DNA of 64,000 nucleotides from Actinomycetales bacterium (GCA_017308515.1 JAFKEN010000007.1:186001-250000); one strand, 5' to 3'. Shown: positions 32,487 to 41,808, counted from the stretch's first letter. The notes: a model not told the origin generated them from the letters alone. Translations and numbers: made by a program.

Positions 32487-33872
32487 ATGACCGAGTCCCA
32501 CCCCGGCGCGACCGCCACGTTGCCCGACCGGTCGAGCACCGAGCCGACCGCCCCCTCCGCTGCCGACCGCCGCCCCGACGAGGCCCCCGCCGCGGGCGGC
32601 CCCGGAGTGCCCGGCACGCCCGACACGTCCTCCTCGGCTCCCGGCCCGTCGCCCGCACGCCGCTCGCTCGCCCTGCCCATCGCGATCACCCTCGTCGCAG
32701 GCACCGTGCTCGGCGGCGCCGCCGGCGCGGGCACGACCGCGCTCGTGCTGTCGCAGCAGCAGCCCGACACCTCCACCGTCACCGGCACGCCGACCTCGAT
32801 CACCGTCAACGACACCGGCGACGTCACCGCGGTCACCGCGGTTGCGGCCAAGGCCGCGCCGAGCATCGTCACCGTGCACGTCAGCTCGGGGCAGACCTCG
32901 GCGATCGGCTCGGGCGTCGTCATCGACGACCAGGGCCACATCCTCACCAACACCCACGTCGCCACCCTCGAGGGCGCCACGAACGACGCGACCATCGAGA
33001 TCACCGACGCGAGCGGGCGCATCCAGCAGGCCACGATCGTGGGTCTCGACCCGATCGTCGACCTCGCGGTGCTGCAGGTGACGGACACCAGCGGCATGGC
33101 CCCGATCGAGTTCGCCGACTCCTCGAAGGTCAACGTCGGCGACGGCGCGGTCGTGTTCGGTGCGGCGCTCGGTCTGCCGAACTCGGTGAGCGACGGCGTG
33201 ATCAGCAGCGCGAACCGCGGCATCACGATCCAGTCCTCCGCGGTGCCCGACTCGTCGAGCACGGGTGACGGCTCGCAGGACCCGGGCAACGTCTTCGACT
33301 TCTGGGGCTTCCGCAACAACGCCCCCGACGGGTCGCAGCCGCAGACGCAGACCCCGAGCGCGAGCGGCTCGGGCACCATCTCGGTGCCGGTGTTCCAGAC
33401 CGACGCCGCGATCAACCAGGGCAACTCGGGCGGCGCCCTGCTCGACACCGACGGCAAGCTGATCGGCATCGTCGTCGCCCTCGCCAACGGGGCGAGCTCG
33501 AGCTCCGGCTCGGCCGGCTCGGCGGGCGTCGGCTTCGCGATCCCGTCCGACGTGGCGCAGCGCGTCTCGTCGGAGCTCATCGCCACGGGCACCGCCACCC
33601 ACGGCCTGTTGGGCGCGACGGTCTCCAACGCGACGGCCGACGACGGCTACGCCGGGGCGCGCATCCAGGAGGTCGTCTCCGGCGGCGCCGCGGAGGCCGC
33701 GGGCCTCAAGGCGGGCGATGTGCTCACCTCGGTCGACGGCGTGGTCGTCGGCGACGCGACCGACCTGACGGCGTGGATCCGCGCCCACGGCGCCGGCGAG
33801 AAGGTGCAGATCGGCTTCGTGCGCGACGGTCGCCCGCAGACCGCCGAGGCCACGCTCGGGGCCCTCTCCTAG
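32487..33872 (+). CDS. HtrA/DegP-like trypsin-fold serine protease with PDZ domain
   Basis: This 461-residue protein has a Pro/Ala/Ser-rich cytoplasmic N-terminus (about 1-65), one membrane helix (about 66-92, SLALPIAITLVAGTVLGGAA), then the protease domain outside the membrane. The catalytic triad is His in GHILTNTHVATLEG (about 155), Asp in LDPIVDLAVLQV (about 192) and Ser in INQGNSGGALLDTDG (about 313). A low-complexity Ser/Gly/Gln insertion (about 253-295) lies inside the protease domain. The C-terminal PDZ domain (about 370-455: IQEVVSGGAAEAAGLKAGDV) completes the HtrA architecture. The start is chosen from AAAGGAG 5 nt upstream of the ATG. It probably handles misfolded envelope proteins. 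Confidence 0.92.
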   Translation: MTESHPGATATLPDRSSTEPTAPSAADRRPDEAPAAGGPGVPGTPDTSSSAPGPSPARRSLALPIAITLVAGTVLGGAAGAGTTALVLSQQQPDTSTVTGTPTSITVNDTGDVTAVTAVAAKAAPSIVTVHVSSGQTSAIGSGVVIDDQGHILTNTHVATLEGATNDATIEITDASGRIQQATIVGLDPIVDLAVLQVTDTSGMAPIEFADSSKVNVGDGAVVFGAALGLPNSVSDGVISSANRGITIQSSAVPDSSSTGDGSQDPGNVFDFWGFRNNAPDGSQPQTQTPSASGSGTISVPVFQTDAAINQGNSGGALLDTDGKLIGIVVALANGASSSSGSAGSAGVGFAIPSDVAQRVSSELIATGTATHGLLGATVSNATADDGYAGARIQEVVSGGAAEAAGLKAGDVLTSVDGVVVGDATDLTAWIRAHGAGEKVQIGFVRDGRPQTAEATLGALS

Positions 33873-33884
33873 GGCCGCGACACC

Positions 33885-33912
33885 GGGCGAGGGGCGGCGG
33901 CGCCCCTCGCCC
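33885..33912 (+). terminator. Hairpin terminator after the HtrA-like gene
   Basis: GGGCGAGGGGC, a 6-nt loop, then GCCCCTCGCCC form a perfect 11-bp stem 13 nt after the stop. Confidence 0.65.
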
Positions 33913-33941
33913 CACCCGGACCGACGGCCGGGGCCTGCTGC

Positions 33942-33947
33942 TACGCT
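33942..33947 (+). promoter_or_regulatory. Possible -10 element of the glycosyltransferase gene
   Basis: TACGCT lies about 50 nt before the GTG start at 33998, just after the upstream terminator, giving a leadered mRNA. The leader contains GGGAGCAG before the start. Confidence 0.4.
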
Positions 33948-33997
33948 CAGCGGGTCCCGGCCGTCGGTCGGGTGTGCCGCCCGAACCGGGAGCAGCC

Positions 33998-35065
33998 GTG
34001 AGCGACGCCGCCGACGCGCGCCCCGGCGCGTCGGCCGTGCTGCCCGGGGTGACCTACGTCATGCCCGTGCTCAACGAGGTCGACTACCTCGAGGCGGCGG
34101 TGCGCAGCGTCTTCGCGCAGCACTACGACGGTCCGGTCGAGCTGGTGCTCGCCGTCGGGCCCTCCACCGACGGCACCGCCGAGGTGGTGGAGCGGCTCGT
34201 CGCCGAGGAGGCGCGCCTGCGCGTCGTCGACAACCCCGACACCGATATCCCGATCGGCCTGAACCGCGCGATCGCCGTCGCCCGCTACCCGGTGATCGTG
34301 CGGGTGGATGCGCACACCACGCTCGCGCCGGACTACACCTCCCGCGGCGTCGCGACCCTCGAGCGCACCGGCGCCGCGAGTCTCGGCGGCATCATGGTCG
34401 CGACCGGGCGGCCGGGGTTCCAGCTCGCCGTCGCGCGCGCCTACAACAGCCGCTTCGGCCTCGGCGGGGGCGCGTATCACGGCCGCCACGCCAAGGAGGG
34501 TCCCGCCGAGTCGGCCTACATGGGCATCATGCGCAAGGAGGCCCTCGACGCCCTCGGCGGATTCGACGAGAGCCTGCGCCGCGGCGAGGACTGGGAGCTC
34601 AACTACCGCCTGCGCCACGCGGGGCGGCTCGTCTGGCTCGACCCGCACCTCGTGGTGAGCTACTGGCCGCGCAGCACCTGGCCCAAGCTCGTGCGGCAGT
34701 TCTTCGCCACCGGGGTGTGGCGCGGCGAGCTCGTCCGCCGGCTCGGCGCGCGCAACCCGCTGCGCTTCTTCGCCCCGCCCGCGCTGCTCGTCGTGCTCGT
34801 GCTGGGTCTGCTGCTCGTGCCGGTGCTCGTGCTCGGCGTGCTGCCCGGCTGGCTCGCGTGGCTGCTGTCGGCCGTCTACCTCGGGCCGCTGCTCTACCTC
34901 GGGCTGCTCGGGGTCGCGGCGCTGCGCTCGAGCGGCGGCCTCGCCGACCGGCTGCGCTTCATGCTCGCGGTGGCGACGATGCACATGAGCTGGGGCGCCG
35001 GGTTCCTCGTCGGTGCGGTGCGCGGTGCCCGCGACGTCGTCGACACCTCCCGCACGGAGTCCTGA
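33998..35065 (+). CDS. Family 2 glycosyltransferase with C-terminal membrane segments
   Basis: This 355-residue protein has a GT-A domain spanning about 15-250: VTYVMPVLNEVDYLEAAV, ELVLAVGPSTDGTAEVVERL, a DxH-type metal motif in VIVRVDAHTTL, GGAYHGRHAKEGP and the acceptor-site RRGEDWELNYRLRHAG. Three hydrophobic helices (about 260-330) anchor it to the inner face of the membrane, as in ExoA-like succinoglycan glycosyltransferases. It uses an activated sugar to extend a lipid-linked or membrane glycan. It is the first gene of the glycopolymer region and converges on the TagF-like gene. The sugar specificity cannot be read. Confidence 0.9.
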   Translation: MSDAADARPGASAVLPGVTYVMPVLNEVDYLEAAVRSVFAQHYDGPVELVLAVGPSTDGTAEVVERLVAEEARLRVVDNPDTDIPIGLNRAIAVARYPVIVRVDAHTTLAPDYTSRGVATLERTGAASLGGIMVATGRPGFQLAVARAYNSRFGLGGGAYHGRHAKEGPAESAYMGIMRKEALDALGGFDESLRRGEDWELNYRLRHAGRLVWLDPHLVVSYWPRSTWPKLVRQFFATGVWRGELVRRLGARNPLRFFAPPALLVVLVLGLLLVPVLVLGVLPGWLAWLLSAVYLGPLLYLGLLGVAALRSSGGLADRLRFMLAVATMHMSWGAGFLVGAVRGARDVVDTSRTES

Positions 35066-35131
35066 GGGGGCGCGCGGCCGCAGTGCGCGCACGGCCGCCC
35101 GGTCGCGCACAGCCGCCGCCGCGGGCGCGCC

Positions 35132-37984
35132 TCAGTCGATCCAGCCCTCGGCGCGCATCCGGGCGAGCACCCGTTCGCCCGCGTGCCCGTCGTCGTGCGG
35201 GGTGAAGCGCTCGCGCCAGGCGGCGCGCGCGGGCGCGAACTCGGCCGCGCGCGGATCCGCGAGCACCTCGAGCAGCTCCTCGGCGGTGCGGGCGAGCGGG
35301 GCGGGGGCCTCGGCGACGACGTCGAAGTAGAACCCGCGCAGCCGCTCGGAGTAGTGCTCGAGGTCGGGGGTGAACAGCACGAGCGGGCGGTCGGTCGTCA
35401 TCCAGTCGAACATGACCGAGGAGTAGTCGGTCACGAGCACGTCGGCCGCGAGGAGCAGCTCGGTCATCTCGGGATGCGTCGTCACGTCGCGCAGCCGCGG
35501 CCCGTCGAGGTCGCGGCCGTGCCCGATCGTGCGGGAGTGGCCGCGCACGAGCAGCACGTCGCCCTCCGGCAGCCGCGCGGCGAAGCGCGCGAGGTCGAGG
35601 TGGTCGACGATCTCGCGGCGGTCGTCGCGCCAGGTGGGGGCGAAGAGCACCGCCCGCGCGCCCTCCGCGAGGCCCAGCACGGCGCGCGCCGCCGCGCGGG
35701 CCGCCGGGTCGGCGCGGGCGAGCGCGTCGTCGCGCGGGTAGCCGGTCTCCCAGATCGGGCCGCGGACGGCGTAGGCCGAGCGGAAGATGCGCGCGCTGTA
35801 GGGGTTCTGCGCGAGCAGTGCGTCCCACCGGGCGCGTTCGCGCAGGATCGCGACACGCGTTCTCCAGCCGCGCGGCCCGCGTGCGAGGCGATCGAGTGCG
35901 AGGCGCTTGAGCATCGTGCCGTGCCAGGTCTGCAGCACGCGCTGGTGGGCGCGGCGCCGGTAGCGCTTGCGCATCCAGTCGTTGATCACGATCGCCCGTG
36001 CGGCCGCCCGCACCCGCCACCACTCCCGGCTGCCCTCGACGACCGGGATCGCCCCCTCCGGCACCGGGATCGAGCGGTCGGCGACGCCCCAGTAGCGGGT
36101 CACGCCGGGCAGCTCGGCGGCGAGCGCGCGATCGACGCCGGCCGGATTGTCGGAGGCGCTGCGCCCGTAGAAGCTCTCGAAGAACACGGCGCGCTCCGGC
36201 CGCGGGCGTGCGGCCCGGTACGCGCGCTCGAGCCGGCGCTGCGCGCGCGGGCCGCGCTCGTCGGGGGCGAGGGGGGCGGCGAGGCGCACCGTGATCCCGC
36301 CCGCCTCGAGGGCGACGCTCACGCGGGCCTCGGGCCCCTCGACGTGGGCGAGGCGTTCGCGCAGCGGCCGGGCGCGCGACGGGTCGGCCGGATCGATGCG
36401 GTCGGTCGCGAGGAACCCCTCCGCCGGGGACTCGGCGCCCCCGTCGAGCACGACGCGGTAGGCGCCGCTCGGCAGTGGCAGCTCGGCGCGCCCCCAGCGC
36501 GCGGCGCGCAGCGGCAGCCGCGCGCGCAGCACCCCGCCACCGCCCTCGAGCGCCGCCTCGGCGGTGGCGCGCGCGCCGTCGAGGCGCACGAGCGCGGGGG
36601 GCGCCTCGAGCGCCGACACGTCGAGCTCGAGCTCGAGTCCGGCGCCGCCGTCCAGCAGGCGTGCCGCGAGCAGGCGGGCGCGCGGGGTCTCGACCCGCGG
36701 CGGCGCGAGGGGCGGGACGCCGCGCGGGGCGCGGGGGCCGAGCCGCGTCGCGACGGCGGCGAGCACGCGCGCGGTCGCCCCCGGATCGCGGGGATCGACG
36801 AGCTCCTCGCGCAGCCGCCGCACGTGCCGCCGCGCCCGCTTCGCCTCCGCCGAGCCGGGCACGGCGAGCGCGGCGAGTTCGTCCAGCGCGCCGGCCCAGT
36901 CGACGTGCCGGCGGTCGTCACTGAAGGCGGCGTAGGGCTCGTACAGGCCGCGACGCACGCCGTAGTCGTGGGCGTCGGGGGCGAGGAACACGCTCGGCAC
37001 CCCGGCGAGGGCGGCGTCGTAGGCGGTCGAGGAGTAGTCCGTGACGAGCGCATCGGCGGCCGGGAGGGCGGGCGTCAGCTCACGCAGCGCCGAGGAGGGC
37101 AGCAGGCGGATGCGGGGCGAACGCTCCGCTCCGGCCGCATAGCCCCCGTGCCCGAGCGGGTGCGCGCGCACGAGCAGGGTGCTGTCGTGCGCGTCGAGCC
37201 AGTCGGCGATCGCGTCCCATCCCGCGGAGTCGGGCACCGCCGGGTCGTCGCGGCCGTCGCGCCAGGTCGGCGCCCACAGCAGCACCCGCCCGGTCTCGGG
37301 CAGCGGCCCGATCGCGGCGGCGACGAGCTCGCGCGCCGCCGCGCGGCGGGTCTCGGCGGTGCCGGCGAGCAGCACGTCGTCGCGTGGGTCGCCCGTCACC
37401 ACGATCCGCTCGGCGGGTATCGCGAAGGCCGAGGCGATGCGCGCCCGTACCGGCTCGGAGGCGACCGGGAACAGCGCGATCCGCCGGCCCGCCGCGCGGT
37501 AGGCGCGCCGCAGCAGGCTCCGCACGAGCGGATGGTCGGGCACGAGGGGCAGGCGCAGCGTCTCGGGGGAGTCGAGGTGCAGGCGCTTGAGCGGGATCCC
37601 GTGCCACAGCTGCACGACGAAGGCGCCGCGCTGCCCGAAGCGGTTCACGTCGCCGAGCCCGTGGGTCACGAGAGCCACGCGGGCGCGCGCGGTCAGCCAG
37701 AAGCCGCGCGGCGAGCGCTTGAGCGCCGTCTCGAGCCCGAGCTCGCGCGCCGTGTCGGCCTCGGCGGCGGAGCCCGCGAGCCAGACCACGCGCAGCCCGC
37801 GTCCGTAGTGCTCGAGAGCCGCGCGCGCGAGGGGCAGGGCGCCCTCGCCGGGGCCGATGCCGGATCCGGCGACCCAGAGCTGGCGGCTGCGCGGGATCGC
37901 GAGCGTCGCCGCCGCGCCGAGCGCGTACAGCGGGAGCTGGAGGAGCTTGCCGAGGTTCCCGGCCGCGAAGGTCCGGCGCGCCAT
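35132..37984 (-). CDS. Two-domain CDP-glycerol:poly(glycerophosphate) glycerophosphotransferase-like (TagF family)
   Basis: This 950-residue protein carries two complete TagF/TagB-like transferase units in tandem. Unit 1 (about 25-400) has LWHGIPLKRLHLDS, VVTGDPRDDVLL, LLWAPTWRDGRDD and VTDYSSTAYDAAL. Unit 2 (about 590-945) has TWHGTMLKRLALDR, ETGYPRDDALA, FAPTWRDDRREI and VTDYSSVMFDWM. A beta-rich linker (about 440-560) lies between them. Family members polymerise glycerol- or ribitol-phosphate from CDP-alcohols into teichoic acid on the cytoplasmic face. The doubled arrangement suggests a bifunctional primase/polymerase or alternating specificity, which is an inference. The start is ATG 37982-37984. 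It is divergent from a second family member 94 nt away. Confidence 0.88.
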   Translation of the reverse strand: MARRTFAAGNLGKLLQLPLYALGAAATLAIPRSRQLWVAGSGIGPGEGALPLARAALEHYGRGLRVVWLAGSAAEADTARELGLETALKRSPRGFWLTARARVALVTHGLGDVNRFGQRGAFVVQLWHGIPLKRLHLDSPETLRLPLVPDHPLVRSLLRRAYRAAGRRIALFPVASEPVRARIASAFAIPAERIVVTGDPRDDVLLAGTAETRRAAARELVAAAIGPLPETGRVLLWAPTWRDGRDDPAVPDSAGWDAIADWLDAHDSTLLVRAHPLGHGGYAAGAERSPRIRLLPSSALRELTPALPAADALVTDYSSTAYDAALAGVPSVFLAPDAHDYGVRRGLYEPYAAFSDDRRHVDWAGALDELAALAVPGSAEAKRARRHVRRLREELVDPRDPGATARVLAAVATRLGPRAPRGVPPLAPPRVETPRARLLAARLLDGGAGLELELDVSALEAPPALVRLDGARATAEAALEGGGGVLRARLPLRAARWGRAELPLPSGAYRVVLDGGAESPAEGFLATDRIDPADPSRARPLRERLAHVEGPEARVSVALEAGGITVRLAAPLAPDERGPRAQRRLERAYRAARPRPERAVFFESFYGRSASDNPAGVDRALAAELPGVTRYWGVADRSIPVPEGAIPVVEGSREWWRVRAAARAIVINDWMRKRYRRRAHQRVLQTWHGTMLKRLALDRLARGPRGWRTRVAILRERARWDALLAQNPYSARIFRSAYAVRGPIWETGYPRDDALARADPAARAAARAVLGLAEGARAVLFAPTWRDDRREIVDHLDLARFAARLPEGDVLLVRGHSRTIGHGRDLDGPRLRDVTTHPEMTELLLAADVLVTDYSSVMFDWMTTDRPLVLFTPDLEHYSERLRGFYFDVVAEAPAPLARTAEELLEVLADPRAAEFAPARAAWRERFTPHDDGHAGERVLARMRAEGWID

Positions 37985-38077
37985 GATGGCCGATTCTGAC
38001 ACGATGGAGGCACCCGCCGTCCGGCGGCGCCCGCCGGGCGCGGCGTGGCGCGGGGCGTGCGAGGGTCGGGAGGCCGG

Positions 38078-39394
38078 ATGTCGGTGCTGAGCGACGCGCG
38101 GGCCGCCCTCCGGCTCGTGCGCAACGCCCTCCGCTCGCGCGCCTCCCGCCGCCGGGTCGCCGCGCTCGTCGAGGCCGGGCCGCTCGCACCGCCGGCCCCG
38201 GGCAGCATCGAGATCGCGGTCTACTTCGCCGACACCCGGGTGAACCTGTACCAGATCCGGCAGTGGTACGCCCCGCTCGCGGCGCTCGCCCCGCGGCATC
38301 CGGTCGCGATCGTCACCCGGTCGCCGGGCACCGCGCTCACCCTCGTCGAGGAGTCCCCGGTGCCGGTCGTCTACGCGCGCCGCGTCACCGATCTCGAGGA
38401 GTTCGTGCACGCGCAGCGGCTGCGCCTGGTGCTCTACGTCAACCAGAACCAGAAGAACTTCCAGATGTTCCGCTACGGGCGGATGTGGCACGTCTTCGTC
38501 AACCACGGCGAGAGCGACAAGATGTACATGACCACGAACCAGTTCAAGGCGTACGACTACGCCCTGGTCGCCGGTCAGGCCGCGCTCGACCGGCTGTCGC
38601 GGGCGCTGTGGGACTACGACGTCGCCGCGAAGGCGATCCCGATCGGGCGCCCCCAGGCCGACCACTTCGCGGGCGCCGTGCCCTACCCGCGCGACGGGCG
38701 CACCGTCGTGCTCTACGCGCCGACCTGGGAGGGCGACCGGCCGGCGGCGAGCTACGGATCCATCGCGAGCCACGGCGAGGCGATCGCGGCCGCCGTGCTT
38801 GCGTCGCCCGTGCACCGCCTCGTGTACCGCCCGCATCCCCGCAGCGGCGTCGTGGATCGCGAGTACCGCGACGCGCACCGCCGGATCGTCGCGGCGATCG
38901 CGGCGGCCAACGCGGCCGATCCCGCCGCGCGCCACGTCTACGACGACGGGCCGGAGCTCGGCTGGCAGCTCGCGGACGCCGACGTCGCCATCACCGACAT
39001 CTCCGCGATGGTCTACGACCGCCTCGCGACCGGGCGGCCCCTGCTCATCGCCCGCCCGGCCTCGCCCGACGCGGTCGTCGACGAGGCCGGCTACCTCGGG
39101 GTCGCGGAGTGGCTCGACGCCGCCGACGCCGGCGGGGTGCTCGCCCAGGTGACGCGGCTGCTCGACGACCCGGAGGCGCAGGCGGCCACCGCCCACTGGA
39201 GCCGGCACCACTTCGGCGACACCACGCCGGGCGCGGCGACCGAGCGCTTCCACGCCGCCGTCGACGAACTCGTCGCGCGCTGGGAGGAGCACGCCGCCCG
39301 GCACGCGGGCGACCCCGAGGCGGGCACCGACGAGCACGACCCGCTCGACGACGAGGACGACGAGGCGACGCCCGAGCAGTTCCTCGCCGACTGA
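38078..39394 (+). CDS. CDP-glycerol glycerophosphotransferase-family protein (TagB/TagF-like)
   Basis: This 438-residue single-domain protein has the GT-B C-lobe motifs of the family: VFVNHGESDKMYMTTNQFKA (the WHG region appears as NHG), IGRPQADHFAG, VVLYAPTWEGDRP, LVYRPHPRSG and AITDISAMVYDRLATGRP. The N-lobe (about 45-150) contains VYFADTRVNLYQIRQWYAPL. An acidic Glu/Asp tail (about 405-438) ends the protein. It is likely a second transferase acting on the same wall polymer as the two-domain gene. The start is ATG 38078 with a GGGAGG site just upstream; the longer frame adds no conserved residues. It is convergent with the downstream hypothetical gene (1-nt gap). Confidence 0.82.
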   Translation: MSVLSDARAALRLVRNALRSRASRRRVAALVEAGPLAPPAPGSIEIAVYFADTRVNLYQIRQWYAPLAALAPRHPVAIVTRSPGTALTLVEESPVPVVYARRVTDLEEFVHAQRLRLVLYVNQNQKNFQMFRYGRMWHVFVNHGESDKMYMTTNQFKAYDYALVAGQAALDRLSRALWDYDVAAKAIPIGRPQADHFAGAVPYPRDGRTVVLYAPTWEGDRPAASYGSIASHGEAIAAAVLASPVHRLVYRPHPRSGVVDREYRDAHRRIVAAIAAANAADPAARHVYDDGPELGWQLADADVAITDISAMVYDRLATGRPLLIARPASPDAVVDEAGYLGVAEWLDAADAGGVLAQVTRLLDDPEAQAATAHWSRHHFGDTTPGAATERFHAAVDELVARWEEHAARHAGDPEAGTDEHDPLDDEDDEATPEQFLAD

Positions 39395-39395
39395 G

Positions 39396-40220
39396 CTACT
39401 CGGCGCGCGGCCGCCGCGGCAGCTTCGGGAGCGCGGGTCGCGGACGGCGCGGGCGCGGCCGCGGGTCGAGGGCCGCCGGGAAGGTCGCGGGTGGAGGCGG
39501 GAAGGCGGTGCGCGCCGAGCGCACCACCTGCCGGGCCAGCAGGTGGTTGCCGGCGCCGCCGATGACCGCGCCGATGCCGAAGGGGATGAGCCGCCCGATG
39601 ACCGACCCGCCCTGGTGCGCGGCGAAGCGCTTCACGAAGGTGCGCCGCAGCCGGTCGGCGATCTGACGCACCACCGGCCCGGGGAGTCTGCGCGTCACGA
39701 GCTCGCCCCAGTAGGCGCTGCGCGTGGCGCCGGTGCCGGCGGCCTGTGCCGCGAACTGACGCACCAGCTCCTGGCCGTCGGAGCCGAGGATCATCGTCAT
39801 GACGAGCGCGCGGGCGCGGTCGGGGTCGAGCACGGCGATCCCGTGCACCTCGGTGATCGACTGGGCGAACAGCGCGCTCGTCTCCAGGAAGCCGACCGTC
39901 TCGACGCCGGAGAGCGCGATCGAGGCGCCGGTACCGATCGCGGGGACCGCCGAGCTCGCGCCGACCGCGGCGCCCCCCGTCGTCGTCGCGGCGAGGTAGC
40001 GCCGCTCGAGGATCGCGATCACCTGCGCGGGGCTCGCGTCGGGACGGCGGGTGCGGATCTGCCGGATGTGCGCCAGCACGAGCGGGCGCTGCACCGCGAG
40101 GATGCGGTCGAAGGCCGCCTGCGCGCGCGGCGGGAGCCTGCCGCCCGAGGGCAAGATCGCGGGCTCCGGTCGTTCCGCGCCGGTCTTGCCCCCGCCCGCG
40201 GGCTCGATCACGTCGCTCAT
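39396..40220 (-). CDS. Uncharacterised protein coupled to the TagGH exporter
   Basis: This 274-residue protein starts at an ATG overlapping the TagH stop (ATGA), so it is translated with the exporter. Residues about 30-75 are charged (RAQAAFDRILAVQRPLVLAH). Residues about 80-125 are Gly/Ala-rich and hydrophobic (GGAAVGASSAVPAIGTGASI). A second hydrophobic patch follows at about 220-245 (IPFGIGAVIGGAGNHLLARQ), then a Pro/Arg-rich basic tail (PRPRPRRPRPALPKLPRRPR). The Gly-rich segments recall EcsC-like proteins but I cannot confirm that family. Its position suggests a link to polymer export. Confidence 0.68.
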   Translation of the reverse strand: MSDVIEPAGGGKTGAERPEPAILPSGGRLPPRAQAAFDRILAVQRPLVLAHIRQIRTRRPDASPAQVIAILERRYLAATTTGGAAVGASSAVPAIGTGASIALSGVETVGFLETSALFAQSITEVHGIAVLDPDRARALVMTMILGSDGQELVRQFAAQAAGTGATRSAYWGELVTRRLPGPVVRQIADRLRRTFVKRFAAHQGGSVIGRLIPFGIGAVIGGAGNHLLARQVVRSARTAFPPPPATFPAALDPRPRPRRPRPALPKLPRRPRAE

Positions 40221-40996
40221 TCCGGGCCGTGGTCGGCGTCGTAGCGGGCCAGCACCTCGTCGATCGGGCCGTCGAGCAGCAGCTCGCCGCGATCCAGGTA
40301 GAGGCCGCGGCGGCAGAAGCGGCGCAGATCGCGGTCGCTGTGCGAGACGAAGAACAGCGTGCGCCCGCCCGCGAGCAGTTCGTCGATGCGGCGGTAGCAC
40401 TTGTCGCGGAAGGCCTTGTCGCCCACCGCGAGCACCTCGTCGACGAGCAGGATCGGCTCCTCCAGGCGCGAGACCACGGCGAAGGCGATGCGCACCTTCA
40501 TGCCGCTCGAGAGGTGCTTGTAGGGGGTGTTCTGGAACTCCTCCAGCTCGGCGAAGGCGATCATCTCGTCATAGCGGGCGTCGATCTCGGCGCGGGTCAT
40601 GCCGTGCAGCCCCGCGGTCAGGTAGACGTTCTCGCGCACCGTCAGGTCGTTCACGAACCCGCCGGTGATCTCGATGAGCGGGGCGACGCCGGCCGCGACG
40701 TGCACCTCGCCCTCGTCGGGCAGCAGCACCTGCGCCACGAGCTTGAGCAGCGTCGACTTCCCCTGGCCGTTGCGGCCGACGACGCCGATCGCCTCGCCCG
40801 GCTGCACGTCGAAGGAGACGTCCCGCAGCGCCCAGAACTCGCCCGGCAGGGTGCGGCGGTGCCGCCCGGCGAACAGGTCTTTGAAGTCGCGGCGCGCGGT
40901 GCGGTTGCGGCGGAAGCGGATGCCGAGGCCGCGCACGCTGATCACCGGGCCGAGGGCGGGATCCGCCGCGCGCGCCGCGTGCTGATCGATCGCCAT
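40217..40996 (-). CDS. tagH: Teichoic-acid/polysaccharide ABC exporter ATPase (TagH-like)
   Basis: This 259-residue protein contains Walker A VVGRNGQGKSTLLKLV, Q-loop region EITGGFVNDLTVRENVYL, signature HLSSGMKVRIAFAV, Walker B EPILLVDEVLAVGDKAF and switch HSDRDLR. The characteristic DEVLAVGD and FRDKC segment places it with TagH/KpsT/Wzt-type exporters of wall polymers rather than nutrient importers. It lacks the extended C-terminal carbohydrate-binding domain of long Wzt proteins. It pairs with the permease 2 nt upstream and overlaps the orphan gene downstream. Confidence 0.93.
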   Translation of the reverse strand: MAIDQHAARAADPALGPVISVRGLGIRFRRNRTARRDFKDLFAGRHRRTLPGEFWALRDVSFDVQPGEAIGVVGRNGQGKSTLLKLVAQVLLPDEGEVHVAAGVAPLIEITGGFVNDLTVRENVYLTAGLHGMTRAEIDARYDEMIAFAELEEFQNTPYKHLSSGMKVRIAFAVVSRLEEPILLVDEVLAVGDKAFRDKCYRRIDELLAGGRTLFFVSHSDRDLRRFCRRGLYLDRGELLLDGPIDEVLARYDADHGPE

Positions 40997-40998
40997 GC

Positions 40999-41808
40999 TC
41001 AGATCGCCTTCAGCACGGAGCGGATGGTGCGCCGGAACACGAGCAGCCCGATCCCGAGGGCGAGCAGTGCGAGACCCGCGGAGACGGCGATCGCGAAGGG
41101 GTCGACCTGGTCGGCGAAGAAGGCGCCCCGGTACATCGAGAAGATGCCGGCGAGCGGGTTGAACGCGCCGACGGTCTCGAGCCCCAGGTGCTCGAGGTCG
41201 GTGAGGCCGTAGATGATCGGGCTCGCGTAGAACAGGAAGCGCAGCAGGAGCTTGACCGCCCGCTCGAGGTCGCGGAAGAACACTACGAGCGGGGCGACGA
41301 TGAGCCCGAGCCCGAGGGTGAGCACGGCCTGCACGAGGATCGCGAGCAGGAACAGCGGGGCGCTCCAGGTGAGGTGCGCGCCGCCGAGGATCGCGAACAG
41401 CGCGAGCACCGGCAGGCTGAAGCCGAACTCGAGCCCCTTCGCGAGCACGAGCTGGGCGACCCAGATGGTGCGGGGGATCGTCGTCGAGCGGATGAGCTTC
41501 GCCTCGCGCGTGAAGGCGCGGGTGCTGTCGCTGATCGCGCCGCTGAACCACATCCACGGCAGCAGGCCCGAGAGCAGGAACACGATGTAGGGCTCCTCGC
41601 CCACGTCGCGCTGGAAGACGAGCACGAACACGAACCAGTAGATGCCCGCCATGAGCAGCGGATCGAGCACCGACCAGAGGTAGCCGAGGAACGAGGTCGA
41701 GTACCGCACCTTGAGGTCGCGCGTGGTGAGCAGCCACAGCGCGCGCAGGTAGCGCGCGACCGGCCCGCGCGAACGCGAACTCAGCGGCGCATCGACGGTG
41801 GCGGTCAC
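40999..41808 (-). CDS. tagG: Teichoic-acid/polysaccharide ABC exporter permease (TagG-like)
   Basis: This 269-residue integral membrane protein has six predicted helices. The N-terminal RALWLLTTRDLKVRYSTSFL and FLGYLWSVLDPLLMAGIYWF are hallmarks of ABC-2 polysaccharide permeases (TagG, RfbD, KpsM). The middle has WFSGAISDSTRAFTREAKLI and the end ASPIIYGLTDLEHLG. With TagH it flips the undecaprenyl-linked polymer to the outer face. The GTG start lies 6 nt after TAGGGT. It is the first gene of the tagG-tagH-orphan operon. Confidence 0.93.
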   Translation of the reverse strand: MTATVDAPLSSRSRGPVARYLRALWLLTTRDLKVRYSTSFLGYLWSVLDPLLMAGIYWFVFVLVFQRDVGEEPYIVFLLSGLLPWMWFSGAISDSTRAFTREAKLIRSTTIPRTIWVAQLVLAKGLEFGFSLPVLALFAILGGAHLTWSAPLFLLAILVQAVLTLGLGLIVAPLVVFFRDLERAVKLLLRFLFYASPIIYGLTDLEHLGLETVGAFNPLAGIFSMYRGAFFADQVDPFAIAVSAGLALLALGIGLLVFRRTIRSVLKAI

